DNA of 64,000 nucleotides, taken from contig NZ_JACJSF010000005.1 of the NCBI RefSeq assembly GCF_014698035.1, forward strand, positions 1 to 64,000, read 5' to 3'. Shown here piece by piece: positions 46,166-55,210 of the stretch. The notes beneath the pieces were generated by a model. The model saw only the letters and a program-made list of their open reading frames with translations, ran no database searches and was not told the DNA's origin. Both the position numbers and the translations under genes were made by a program. This DNA is from Desmonostoc muscorum FACHB-395. GTDB lineage: Bacteria; Cyanobacteriota; Cyanobacteriia; Cyanobacteriales; Nostocaceae. Within the stretch, counting starts at the first letter, position 1. Each line of letters starts with the position of its first letter.

Positions 46166-46264
46166 TCTCCCCACTCGGTATTATTGCGGTAAAAAGATAA
46201 ATGCGATCGCTACGCAAAATTTGGCACAGTAGTTAAGAAACCTAACCAGTTTTAACTCTAAATT

Positions 46265-47164
46265 ATGCCAAAGCCTCGTTTTTTTCGCTTTTTTTACTAC
46301 CTCAATTGGCGCACGCTCAAAAAAACTTTTGCTAGGACAATGGAAAGACGACTTTTGGGACTAGCCTCAGAAATCGCCTTCAATGCGATGTTATCGCTGT
46401 TTCCAGCGATTCTTGCTGTCCTCACAGCCATTGGTTTATTGGCAGAATCTTTACAAGCTACCTTTAAACAACTAGCGGCCCAACTTAGTCAAATCCTACC
46501 CGAACAAGCCCTGGTTCTAATTCGTGATTTTGCTACCACAGAAATTACCAATTCTAGAAACAGTGGCTTATTTTCTCTAAGCTTTGTATTAGCAATTTGG
46601 ACTGCTTCTGGGGCGGTGAATACCGCTATGACAGCCCTCGACCAAATTCATCAAATTCCTTCAGAAAATATGCGCCCCTTTTGGAAAGCCAAGCTCGTCT
46701 CTCTGGGATTAACAGTTGGTACTATGTTGCTTTTAGTGCTGGCTTCTTTCTTAGTGTTTACCAGCGATTGGCTTTTGGGAATGGTAGTACGCGAAAATGG
46801 TTCCTTGATCGTCTTATTACATCTTTGGCAGCTGTTACGCTGGCCTTTAGCTTTAAGTATTGTTGCTGTTGCTTTTGGCTTTGTCTATCGCTATGGGCCA
46901 AGTGTATGGAATTCAGGCACGCCAATGATGCCTGGAGCAATTTTGGCAGCTGTTTTCTGGGCAATATTATCTGCCCTATTTCGGCTTTATGTGGCGAATT
47001 TTGGCAATTATAATAAAGTATATGGTGCTGTAGGGGCTGTGATAGTTTTAATGCTCTGGCTGTCGATGAGCGCTGCTGTACTGTTAATCGGCGATCAGTT
47101 GAATGTGACAGTCGGTGAAGATATGCGTCTAAAAGCGCAGTCACAATCTAACGAAAAATATTAA
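46265..47164 (+). CDS. YihY/BrkB family membrane protein
   Basis: Inner-membrane protein with about six spans. Family features: GLASEIAFNAMLSLFPAILA, WTASGAVNTAMTALDQIHQI, and the late segment YNKVYGAVGAVIVLMLWLSM. 299 residues. The family was once annotated as RNase BN, which is incorrect; function is not established. Followed by DUF4112 at 88 bases. Confidence 0.9.
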   Translation: MPKPRFFRFFYYLNWRTLKKTFARTMERRLLGLASEIAFNAMLSLFPAILAVLTAIGLLAESLQATFKQLAAQLSQILPEQALVLIRDFATTEITNSRNSGLFSLSFVLAIWTASGAVNTAMTALDQIHQIPSENMRPFWKAKLVSLGLTVGTMLLLVLASFLVFTSDWLLGMVVRENGSLIVLLHLWQLLRWPLALSIVAVAFGFVYRYGPSVWNSGTPMMPGAILAAVFWAILSALFRLYVANFGNYNKVYGAVGAVIVLMLWLSMSAAVLLIGDQLNVTVGEDMRLKAQSQSNEKY

Positions 47165-47251
47165 TTTGTAAATCCTTGAGAAAACTTTTGCAAAAGCTCA
47201 GTAGGGGAGTAGAATATCTAACGATTCAATGCAAAATTAGCGATCGCCTTC

Positions 47252-47758
47252 ATGCCAGATTCTCCTACTCGGTTTTCTATGATTGAACCTGATGCTAAAG
47301 CACCCACCTTGAAGCGCCTGCGTCAGTTAAGTCGGCTGCTAGATAATGTTATTACCATTCCTGGTACGAAGATTGGTTTTGGTCTAGATCCAATTTTAGG
47401 ACTTATACCTATTGGTGGTGATTTTTTGGGAGTCATGTTTTCTAGCTATATCATCCTAGAAGCAGCGCGGCTGGGTGTCTCTAGAGCCACTTTAGGTAAA
47501 ATGGTTGTAAATGTGATCGTTGATGGCTTGGTAGGCACTGTCCCCGTTTTGGGAGACTTTTTTGATTTTGCCTGGAGAGCTAACACTAATAATATCAAGC
47601 TATTGGAAGAATACTTAAAGTTTCCTAGCGAGCAAAAGAGTGCAGACAGGTTATTTATCATTGCTCTTTTGGTTGGATTGTTGCTGATATCCATTGTTTT
47701 AGTAGCATTACCCGTGATACTAATTAGAATATTCTGGAACGCTTTAACTGGTGGTTAA
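47252..47758 (+). CDS. DUF4112 protein
   Basis: 168 residues. Family core is LDNVITIPGTKIGFGLDPIL followed by GLIPIGGDFLGVMFSSYI and GTVPVLGDFFDFAWRAN, with a C-terminal membrane span (about 135-160). Function unknown. The next gene may start inside its last codons. Confidence 0.88.
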   Translation: MPDSPTRFSMIEPDAKAPTLKRLRQLSRLLDNVITIPGTKIGFGLDPILGLIPIGGDFLGVMFSSYIILEAARLGVSRATLGKMVVNVIVDGLVGTVPVLGDFFDFAWRANTNNIKLLEEYLKFPSEQKSADRLFIIALLVGLLLISIVLVALPVILIRIFWNALTGG

Positions 47759-48731
47759 ATTATTGATAGATAATGGAATGAAAGATTGGTGGCAAGCTAC
47801 TTTTCCCAAAGGACGGCAAACTTTAATTATTACTGATGCTAAAGGCTATCCTGTACAAATTTCTTATGGCGAAAAAGGTAGAGGGAAACCGCTAATTTTA
47901 TTACATGGCATGGGTAGTTGGAGCTATAATTGGCGACACAGTGTAACAGAATTATCTAAATATTTTCGGGTAATTTGTTTTGATGCCAAAGGTTTTGGCT
48001 TTTCTGAAAAACCATTGTCTCGTCGAGAACATAACGGTCATCAAGTTATTGAGTTTCAAAGAATTATTCAGGCATTATGTGATGAACCCGCAGTGATTGT
48101 AGCAGAATCTCTGGGGGGATTAGTTGCCCTTGCTCTTGCTCAAGAAAATCCGCAGTTAATCGGGCAGCTTGTAGTAGTAAATGTACCTGTTTTTGCCCAA
48201 CGTCTACCCCATTGGGCTATGGGATTACTTGCCCAAACTCCTCTAGAAATCATCCAAACAATTGACTCCTTACGTCTGGCATATTTGTTTGCACCTCTAT
48301 TAAGAGAAATTATGGCAATAGAAAGACGTGGGGTATTATTTGACCCGTCAATTTTGACAAAAGAAGATGTCTATTGGATAACTTATCCGTTTGTTCAATT
48401 TCCTGGTACGATTGTCAAAGTTGCCGAAGAGTTACAAATAGCAGCACGAGAAATTGAGAATTGGCAAGCAAATAAGCCAAATATGCTTACCAAAATTCAA
48501 AATAAACTAAGTGCAATTAAGTGTCCTACACTAGTTTTGTGGGGCGATCAAGATAGTTGGTTTCCTGCTAATCATGGTGAAAAATTACATCAGCATATCC
48601 CAAATTCCAAATTAAAAATTTTGTCTAACTGCTATCATGATGCTTCAAGTGGTGCTTCTAAGGAGTTGAATGCAGCGATTCTGGAATTTTTACGGGATGG
48701 TGACACTGTACTAAGACCGCTTGATGGCTAA
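47751..48731 (+). CDS. Alpha/beta hydrolase
   Basis: 326 residues from GTG at 47751 (overlapping DUF4112 by 8 bases), or 317 from ATG at 47778. Oxyanion region LILLHGMGSWSYNWRH, nucleophile VAESLGGLVALALA (with Ser), acid in LVLWGDQDSWFP and His in NCYHDASSG; the final motif is less typical. Resembles cyanobacterial and plant pheophytinase/MenH-like hydrolases; substrate not assignable. Translational coupling to DUF4112 is possible. Its 3' end overlaps the converging O-methyltransferase. Confidence 0.85.
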   Translation: MVKLLIDNGMKDWWQATFPKGRQTLIITDAKGYPVQISYGEKGRGKPLILLHGMGSWSYNWRHSVTELSKYFRVICFDAKGFGFSEKPLSRREHNGHQVIEFQRIIQALCDEPAVIVAESLGGLVALALAQENPQLIGQLVVVNVPVFAQRLPHWAMGLLAQTPLEIIQTIDSLRLAYLFAPLLREIMAIERRGVLFDPSILTKEDVYWITYPFVQFPGTIVKVAEELQIAAREIENWQANKPNMLTKIQNKLSAIKCPTLVLWGDQDSWFPANHGEKLHQHIPNSKLKILSNCYHDASSGASKELNAAILEFLRDGDTVLRPLDG

Positions 48732-49376
48732 AGTAAGTCCATCGGCAATAGGGACAAGGGAGAGTGTTACCCGTTCATCATGATGTAACTTCTCATTGAG
48801 TGCGCGAATTGATTGGGTGCTTTCATCTTGATTTTCCGGGTCAGCAACTTGTCCTGACCATAAAACATTATCAATCGCAATTAAGCCACCTGGACGCAAT
48901 AATTGCAGCGATCGCTCATAATATCCATCATAATTTTCTTTATCAGCATCAATAAAAGCAAAATCAAATGTCTCGCCTTGTCCAGTTGCCAACAGCTGAT
49001 CTAAAGTTTCTAAACCTGGAGCCAATCGTAGATCGATTTTATCGGCAACTCCGGCTTCTTGCCAATATCGGCGAGCGATCGCAGTAAATTCTTCACTCAC
49101 ATCAGCAGCAATAATTTTACCATCATCAGGAAGTGCTAAAGCCACTGAGAGCGAGCTATAACCTGTAAATACACCAACTTCTAGGGTTTTCTTGGCTCCA
49201 ATCAGCTGTACTAGCAGTCTCATAAACTGCCCTTGTTCTGGTGAAATCTGCATTGTGCTTCTGGGATGATTGGCAGTTTCTTGGCGCAACTTCAAAAGAA
49301 TCTCTGGTTCCCGCAGTGAAACGGATAAAAGGTAACTATAGAGTTGATCATCAAGACCTATAGACTGTTTTGGCAT
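48711..49376 (-). CDS. O-methyltransferase, caffeoyl-CoA type
   Basis: Class I, metal-dependent catechol/caffeoyl-CoA O-methyltransferase family. TLEVGVFTGYSSLSVALALP is the SAM motif; FDFAFIDADKENYDGYYE has the metal-binding Asp pair; GGLIAIDNVLWSGQV supplies the Asp-Asn ligands. 221 residues, typical. Overlaps the converging hydrolase by 21 bases. Cyanobacterial relatives methylate catechols and flavonoid-like substrates in vitro; native substrate unknown. Confidence 0.92.
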   Translation of the reverse strand: MPKQSIGLDDQLYSYLLSVSLREPEILLKLRQETANHPRSTMQISPEQGQFMRLLVQLIGAKKTLEVGVFTGYSSLSVALALPDDGKIIAADVSEEFTAIARRYWQEAGVADKIDLRLAPGLETLDQLLATGQGETFDFAFIDADKENYDGYYERSLQLLRPGGLIAIDNVLWSGQVADPENQDESTQSIRALNEKLHHDERVTLSLVPIADGLTLAIKRS

Positions 49377-49509
49377 AGTAGATGAGAGAATTGCAATAAT
49401 CTACAGTTATACTATCGCCTAAAAGTGGTTTATCAAACATCAGACAACAGGACTTTTAAAATATCCTCTAACCCGGATTTCTCACGCATAGTGTAGGCTT
49501 CAGGGGAAG

Positions 49510-49580
49510 AGGAGTGTGGGGAGTGTGGGGAGTGTGGGGGGTAAGACTTCTTCCCCATCCTCCCACACCTCCCACACCCC
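49510..49580. repeat. Tandem and inverted GAGTGTGGG repeats
   Basis: Three to four copies of a 9-base unit GGAGTGTGG are followed after a short gap by CCCACACCTCCCACACCCC, which is complementary. Together with GATTTCTCAC / GTGAGAAATCC nearby, this forms a compact foldable block between two minus-strand genes. Confidence 0.6.
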
Positions 49581-49609
49581 TTGGATTTCTCACTTGTGAG
49601 AAATCCAGG

Positions 49610-51142
49610 CTAAATTCTCACTGCGGAGTCTTCCTTCAAGATATACCAAATACCATTATTATCTTGACGTAAAATCTGATATTTCTGCTCAACAAATTCC
49701 AGTAGATTTGGAAATTTTTCTTTGATTATAGCCTGAGGTTCGTAATCAATAAAAATATAAGGAGGCTTTGATGAATCCAACTGCTTTATCAGTGCTGACC
49801 ATTGCTCAGATAAAAAATATTCAAGAGCCCAACCACGTAGTATTGTAGCTTGATTCCGACCAGAAAAATAGTAGATAGATGGATCGCCAGCTACATAAAT
49901 ATCACCAACAATATTTCCTGGTTGAGATATAAAATTAGCTTCTGAACGAAGAGATGGATATTTTGGTCTAAAGACAGCCTGATATTGCAATCGTGTATCT
50001 TCAGTTAAAGCAAAATTATTATTAACCAAAGTAATACTCTTTTTTGCGAGAGTGAAAGAGAAAGGTAAGAACAATAAAAATACCAGCAAAATAGTTGGAA
50101 TTCGAGACTTTAATCCTTTTAATGAATCCCACAATATATCTAATCCCTTAGTTGCTAAAATACCTATAGGTACAAACAATAGTAAATAATGGTATTCCCA
50201 CAATGCTGTTCCCTGTAAAAGAATAACAGACAAAGCAAAAATACACCAAACAACAAGTAGCAAAGTCAATATATTCTTAGACTTATACAATGATACATAT
50301 ACTGCAACAGCAGTCATTAAAATTGAAGAATAAAAATTCTGTAATAACCATTTTATTCCCAAAACAAAATTAGTCTGATTAAATGCAGCATTAGCAACAA
50401 TCATCGGTGGATATATAAAAAATGTCTTCAACACTATCGCAAAACTATTAACCGAGATAAAGTAGCTGGCAACAACCAAAAGAGGAAATGTAACTCCTAT
50501 AAAAATTGGGATAAAAATCTCAATGAAGTTTTTTTGAATACTGTGGCGTTTTATTAGTATGGAATACATCAATATAGTTAGCCAGAATGAAACCAAGATC
50601 AGCAGAAATAAGAATTTAAATAAAAGAACAATTCCGCCTAAAAAGCCTGACATTAAAAGCAGATAAAATCTTTGCTTTCCTTCTTTCGTAAAAGATTTAA
50701 AAGTAACCCAAAGACAAAGGAATAAAGGAAAACCGACCAGTGCTTCTACTTGAGTCAGATGCCAAGCACCGGAAACAATATAGTAAACACCAACTGTTAA
50801 CAAAGGTACTAGACTTGCAATTATCTGATGTCGAAAATAGCTTTTTAGAGTCAGCAGCAATATTATCGAAAAAAATACCATGTAAATAAGTTCAAATACA
50901 TGGATACCAATCTCATTAAAACCAAACAAAGTTCCTGCTAAAAAATAAAACGAGAAAATTCCCGGTTGTTTAATATCCCAAAAATCCCGATAAAGTACCT
51001 TTCCTTGTTGCATTTCCAAAGCACCTAGCCTAAAAAATGCTTGATCTCCGTCAAATGGAAAAGGTAAATGTATCAGACCAATAATGACAATAGCAATCAA
51101 AACTATAAAGTCAATTTTATTTAATTTGGCAATACTAATCAT
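49610..51142 (-). CDS. GT-C type glycosyltransferase, PMT-like
   Basis: 510 residues with about 10-12 membrane spans. The first extracytoplasmic loop carries FPFDGDQAFFRLGALEMQQG and YRDFWDIKQPGIFSF, the acidic-plus-P-G pattern of dolichyl/polyprenyl-phosphate-sugar transferases. C-terminal soluble segment of about 120 residues contains PGNIVGDIYVAGDPSIYYFS. Donor and acceptor unknown. Separate transcription unit. Confidence 0.8.
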   Translation of the reverse strand: MISIAKLNKIDFIVLIAIVIIGLIHLPFPFDGDQAFFRLGALEMQQGKVLYRDFWDIKQPGIFSFYFLAGTLFGFNEIGIHVFELIYMVFFSIILLLTLKSYFRHQIIASLVPLLTVGVYYIVSGAWHLTQVEALVGFPLFLCLWVTFKSFTKEGKQRFYLLLMSGFLGGIVLLFKFLFLLILVSFWLTILMYSILIKRHSIQKNFIEIFIPIFIGVTFPLLVVASYFISVNSFAIVLKTFFIYPPMIVANAAFNQTNFVLGIKWLLQNFYSSILMTAVAVYVSLYKSKNILTLLLVVWCIFALSVILLQGTALWEYHYLLLFVPIGILATKGLDILWDSLKGLKSRIPTILLVFLLFLPFSFTLAKKSITLVNNNFALTEDTRLQYQAVFRPKYPSLRSEANFISQPGNIVGDIYVAGDPSIYYFSGRNQATILRGWALEYFLSEQWSALIKQLDSSKPPYIFIDYEPQAIIKEKFPNLLEFVEQKYQILRQDNNGIWYILKEDSAVRI

Positions 51143-51873
51143 AGAAGTTTAAATTTATATTTAAGTGACTATTTCGCAGTAGTTAATATCTTAATAAGAT
51201 AACAGAAATTCTGTCTTTTTTTTATTACTCATAATGACTAAAAGCTGTAATCAATAAAGATTATGAGTCTATTGGCACTTAATTTTATGCTTAGGTTTGC
51301 TATGTTTTCTCATACCTTTTAGAGTTTGCAAATGTTTGTAGTGCAAGCAAAACTCTATCTTCATATATGATTGCAATAAGTAAGTGGGTATGAAACAATT
51401 GAACTATGTAAAGATACAGTATTTTGCAAATAATTTAGGTACAAATGCAGAACTCACGCATCAGATAGAAACTCTATCTCTTGCCTTCTCCCAAGGGGAG
51501 ACGCTAAAAGCGATCTGTCTGCTGCCGTAACGCTGCACTATCCTGCCTCAAAACCTGTAGCTCTAAAAGAAAACTTCTGTAAATAGGTAGGTGCAACGTA
51601 CTAAACTATTGCTTTGAACAACTATGAGTATATCGGTAACTATGTGGTGTGTATGTGAAGTATTAATGTAGATATAGGCTAATACGTTTGGGTTCGTAAT
51701 ATTTTGTCCAACCCAGACCACTCACTTGCTTGAATTGGAGGAACCTCTGACCTCGCAGACTCACTAACGCTTTTAGCGTCTTCTCTTTTTAAGGAGGATT
51801 AGGACGATCAAGCCTTAACTAGAACTTATTGGGATATAGACCAGCACAATAACTTTAAATATAGGAAATACTG
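51143..51873. other. 730-base gene-free region
   Basis: No supportable gene. It holds two oppositely oriented copies of GACGCTAAAAGCG (51500-51512 and, inverted, 51768-51780) about 255 bases apart, each next to other short shared text (TTCTCCC / TCTTCTC). This could be the edges of a degraded repeat element. Must also contain the promoters of the flanking genes. Confidence 0.4.
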
Positions 51874-52059
51874 ATGGAACGTTCAAAATTAATTGCTATT
51901 CTTACAGGTGCGATTTCGGTTATTTTAGCGATCGCTTACTTGATCTTAGTCCAACTGCTGGACTACCGAGACATGAAACCCGCCCCTATCAGCCAATTTG
52001 ACCAAGCGCCTGCGATTATTTCTGTTTTTTGGCAGATTGACAAAATTACCGAAGTGTAA
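51874..52059 (+). CDS. Small single-TM cyanobacterial protein
   Basis: 61 residues: a short basic N-terminus, one membrane span (IAILTGAISVILAIAYLILV, about residues 7-26) and a polar tail. The RSKLIAILTGAIS...LVQLLDYR pattern matches a small conserved cyanobacterial protein I recall, without known function. ATG with GGAAA upstream. A hairpin at 52085 follows the stop, so it is its own unit. Confidence 0.65.
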   Translation: MERSKLIAILTGAISVILAIAYLILVQLLDYRDMKPAPISQFDQAPAIISVFWQIDKITEV

Positions 52060-52437
52060 TTCATATTTTGTTTTGCTGACTTGTAGAGACGCAATCAATT
52101 GCGTCTCTTGTCATTTATGTCAATAAGTAAAAACTCATGATGATTATTGATCAAACCAACGATTGATTCATAGATAAAAAACAATAGCTATTATTCATTA
52201 CTCAAATGGTTGATTATTATATAAGATTTTTTTAGAGCATTTATCTCAGATTTGTTTAGATAAAGTAATTCCTTTTTGACAGATATAACGGTAAGCTGTT
52301 TCTAACAAGATTAAATAAAGATAAATTTGTCTTATCTGCATAGGCGTAGCCTGTCGTAGATATCTCTGGGTTAACAGGGATCAACGCAAGTTGAACTAAA
52401 ACCCCAAATTTTTGATGAAAACTATAGAGGTGAGTTG
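52060..52437. other. Spacer upstream of CO2-uptake operon
   Basis: About 375 AT-rich bases. It contains the AGAGACGCAATCAATTGCGTCTCT palindrome (52085-52108) that closes the 61-residue gene, and must hold the operon promoter. I see no certain binding sites for CO2-responsive regulators by eye. Confidence 0.4.
52085..52108 (+). terminator. Palindromic terminator-like hairpin
   Basis: Arms AGAGACGCAA / TTGCGTCTCT around a TCAA loop, 26 bases after the stop of the 61-residue gene, followed by TGTCATTT. Member of the GAGACG palindrome family also found at 16385 and 24652. Confidence 0.6.
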
Positions 52438-54315
52438 ATGGCTCAGTTTCTACTTGAGACTGTTTGGCTAGTTCCTTGCTACGCCTTAATAGGTGGCTTG
52501 TTAGCAGTGCCTTGGTCGCCGGGAATCATTCGGAAAACGGGGCCAAGACCGGCGGGTTATATAAACTTGGTGATGACATTTTTGGCGTTTGTACATAGTG
52601 CGATCGCCTTACAAGCAACTTGGAATCAACCAGCCCAAGAAGTATTTATTCCTTGGTTATCTACAGCTGGTTTAGACCTCACTATTGCTTTAGAAATATC
52701 CTCAGTGAGTGTCGGCGCTTTAGTTGTGATTACTGGTTTGAATTTGCTGGCGCAGATTTATGCCATCGGTTACATGGAGATGGATTGGGGTTGGGGACGC
52801 TTCTATTCTTTATTAGGATTATTTGAAGCTGGACTATGTGCCCTGGTTCTGTGTAATAACTTGTTCTTCAGCTATGTAATTTTGGAAGTCCTCACACTGG
52901 GAACCTATCTACTAGTTGGCTTATGGTTTAGCCAGCCGTTGGTAGTCTCAGGTGCCAGAGATGCTTTCTTAACCAAGCGGGTAGGAGACTTATTCTTGCT
53001 GATGGGCGTGTTGGCATTATGGCCCCTAGCTGGAACTTGGAGTTATCCAGAACTAGCTGAGTGGGCGGCGACTGCTAACGTCAACCCGACAACAATGGCC
53101 CTGGTAGGTTTAGCCTTAATTGCCGGGCCAATGGGTAAATGTGCCCAGTTCCCACTACATTTGTGGTTGGATGAAGCGATGGAAGGACCAGTTCCCAGTA
53201 CAATTTTGCGGAATTCGGTAGTGGTTGCTAGTGGTGCATGGGTGCTGATTAAACTGCAACCTGTGTTAAGCTTATCGCCCATAGTTTCCTCCGCTATGGT
53301 CGCCATTGGGGTAGTGACGGCGATTGGTGCTTCTTTAATTGCGATCGCTCAAGTTGATCTTAAACGCTGCCAATCCTATTCTGTCAGTGCATACATGGGT
53401 TTAGTATTCATTGCCGTGGGAACGCAACAAGATGAAGCAGCACTGTTGTTAGTACTTACCCATGCTATATCCGCAGCCCTATTGGTGATGAGTACCGGCG
53501 GAATTATTTGGAATAGCATCACCCAAGATGTCACCCAATTAGGCGGATTGTGGACACGTCGCCCGATTTCAGCAATAGCCTTTATCGTCGGGACTTTGGG
53601 ATTAATTGGTTTTCCACCATTGGGTAGTTTTTGGGCGTTAGTGAAACTAGCAGATGGGTTGTGGGAAACGCAACCTTGGTTAGTGGGAGTAGTGATAACG
53701 GTAAACGCTTTGACAGCAGTGAGTTTAACCAGAGAATTCGGTTTAATTTTTGGTGGTAAAGCTACACAAATGAGTCAGCGATCGCCTGAAGCACACTGGC
53801 CAATGATTTTACCAATGGTAATTTTACTTGCCTTTAGTCTACATCTTCCTTTAGTGTTGCAAAGCTTATCACTTTTACCTGATTGGGCAACTTTAAACAA
53901 AGATGTCGTACTACTTTTAATTTGGTCGAGTATTTCCGGTTGTAGCATCACTGGTGTGGTTTATTTAGGCAATATTCCTAAACCAATTCGCCTCCCTTGG
54001 AAAGGTCTACAAGACTTGTTCGCATACGACTTTTATACCCCCAAACTCTATCGAATAACCATTATTTTTGGCGTTGCCAAAATTTCCCAACTTGCCGATA
54101 TGATTGACCGCTTTGTTGTCGATGGCATCGTTAATTTGGTTGGTTTATTTTCGCTATTAGGTGGCGAAAGTTTAAAATACAGCACCTCTGGACAAACCCA
54201 ATTTTACGCCTTAACTGTCTTACTAGGAGTGAGCATTTTAGGAATATGGGTAGCTTGGCCATTTTGGGGAGTGCAGTTTTTAAATGTGATTTCTCAAATT
54301 TCGACAGTTGGATAG
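52438..54315 (+). CDS. ndhF: NDH-1 subunit NdhF of CO2-uptake type
   Basis: Proton-pumping antiporter-like subunit 5 of the NDH-1MS/MS' complex that drives CO2 hydration at the thylakoid. Polytopic; motifs include VLEVLTLGTYLLVGLWFSQP, a DAFLTKRVGDLFLLMG segment and the antiporter core PLHLWLDEAMEGPVPSTIL. 625 residues. Start set at ATG 52438 because GAGGTG lies at 52427-52432. First gene of NdhF-CA-NdhD-CDP-alcohol enzyme-Cup. Paralogue number (F3 or F4) is not certain; the absence of a cupS gene nearby leans to the constitutive F4/D4/CupB set. Confidence 0.9.
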   Translation: MAQFLLETVWLVPCYALIGGLLAVPWSPGIIRKTGPRPAGYINLVMTFLAFVHSAIALQATWNQPAQEVFIPWLSTAGLDLTIALEISSVSVGALVVITGLNLLAQIYAIGYMEMDWGWGRFYSLLGLFEAGLCALVLCNNLFFSYVILEVLTLGTYLLVGLWFSQPLVVSGARDAFLTKRVGDLFLLMGVLALWPLAGTWSYPELAEWAATANVNPTTMALVGLALIAGPMGKCAQFPLHLWLDEAMEGPVPSTILRNSVVVASGAWVLIKLQPVLSLSPIVSSAMVAIGVVTAIGASLIAIAQVDLKRCQSYSVSAYMGLVFIAVGTQQDEAALLLVLTHAISAALLVMSTGGIIWNSITQDVTQLGGLWTRRPISAIAFIVGTLGLIGFPPLGSFWALVKLADGLWETQPWLVGVVITVNALTAVSLTREFGLIFGGKATQMSQRSPEAHWPMILPMVILLAFSLHLPLVLQSLSLLPDWATLNKDVVLLLIWSSISGCSITGVVYLGNIPKPIRLPWKGLQDLFAYDFYTPKLYRITIIFGVAKISQLADMIDRFVVDGIVNLVGLFSLLGGESLKYSTSGQTQFYALTVLLGVSILGIWVAWPFWGVQFLNVISQISTVG

Positions 54316-54376
54316 CTAAACACCCTTTGATTACAAGCAAACAGACAGTTTAGTTTAATATTTGCAGGAGAATTTC

Positions 54377-55102
54377 ATGAGCATACGACATCCCCAAATC
54401 AATCTTTCTAGAAGGGGTTTATTGAAGTTTGGTGCAGGTGCGATCGGTACAGGTGTACTGACAGCCGGACTTGGTTCAAACTTACTTGCATCCGAAAAAA
54501 AAGCCCCAGTAGCGCCAGCAGAAGATGATATTACCCCCGATAAGGCACTACAAGAATTATTAGACGGGAATGACAGATTTGTTAAAGCAAAACGTCGCAA
54601 TCCTCACCAAACACATTCGCGTTTAGTCGAAGTTGCCAAAGGTCAAAAGCCCTTTGCTTCTATTCTAGGCTGTGCAGATTCACGAGTACCTTCAGAGATT
54701 GTCTTTGACCAAGGACTTGGAGATTTATTTGTCTGCCGAATAGCTGGTAATATTGCCACAACACAACAAATTGGTAGCTTAGAATTTGGCAGCTTAGTAT
54801 TAGGCTCCAAAGTCATCATGGTAGTGGGACATGAAAGATGTGGTGCAGTAGATGCAGCAATCAAAGGCGCTCAAGTACCAGGACAAATTGGCAGTTTGCT
54901 TGAAGCAATTAAACCAAGTGTAGAAAGCTCCAAAGGAGCATCAGGAGATAAGTTAGAAAACGCTTGTAAAGCAAATATTTTGGCACAAGTTGAAAAATTG
55001 AAATCATCCACAGTTTTATCTGAACTAATCAAGGCAGAAAAGCTGAAAATAGTCGGTGGATATTACGATTTAGATACTGGGAAAATCAGTGTAGTAGATT
55101 AG
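54377..55102 (+). CDS. Tat-exported beta-carbonic anhydrase
   Basis: Zinc enzyme converting CO2 and bicarbonate. A twin-arginine signal, NLSRRGLLKFGAGAIGTG, precedes a mature part of about 200 residues. Zinc and catalytic motifs are intact: ILGCADSRVPSE (Cys, Asp-Arg dyad) and VVGHERCGAVDAAI (His, Cys). The start ATG at 54377 is chosen over an in-frame TTG at 54362 because AGGAG (54366-54370) fits it. 241 residues. Relatives such as Synechocystis EcaB are reported to associate with CupA/CupB complexes; lying inside the Cup operon supports that role here. Confidence 0.9.
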   Translation: MSIRHPQINLSRRGLLKFGAGAIGTGVLTAGLGSNLLASEKKAPVAPAEDDITPDKALQELLDGNDRFVKAKRRNPHQTHSRLVEVAKGQKPFASILGCADSRVPSEIVFDQGLGDLFVCRIAGNIATTQQIGSLEFGSLVLGSKVIMVVGHERCGAVDAAIKGAQVPGQIGSLLEAIKPSVESSKGASGDKLENACKANILAQVEKLKSSTVLSELIKAEKLKIVGGYYDLDTGKISVVD

Positions 55103-55156
55103 TTTTTTATCCTTTGTCATTAGTGATTGATCATTGGCTAAGAGTAAATCATAAAT

Positions 55157-55205
55157 GACAAAGGACAAACGACGAAGGGCAAAGGACAAAGGACAAAGGA
55201 CAAAA
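55157..55205. repeat. Heptamer tandem repeat forming the ndhD leader
   Basis: Units of the GGACAAA type (ACAAAGGACAAACGACGAAGG..., about seven copies) run up to 5 bases before the NdhD ATG at 55211. The repeat supplies AGGA-like sequences where the ribosome site would be. STRR class. Confidence 0.75.
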
Positions 55206-55210
55206 ATACC

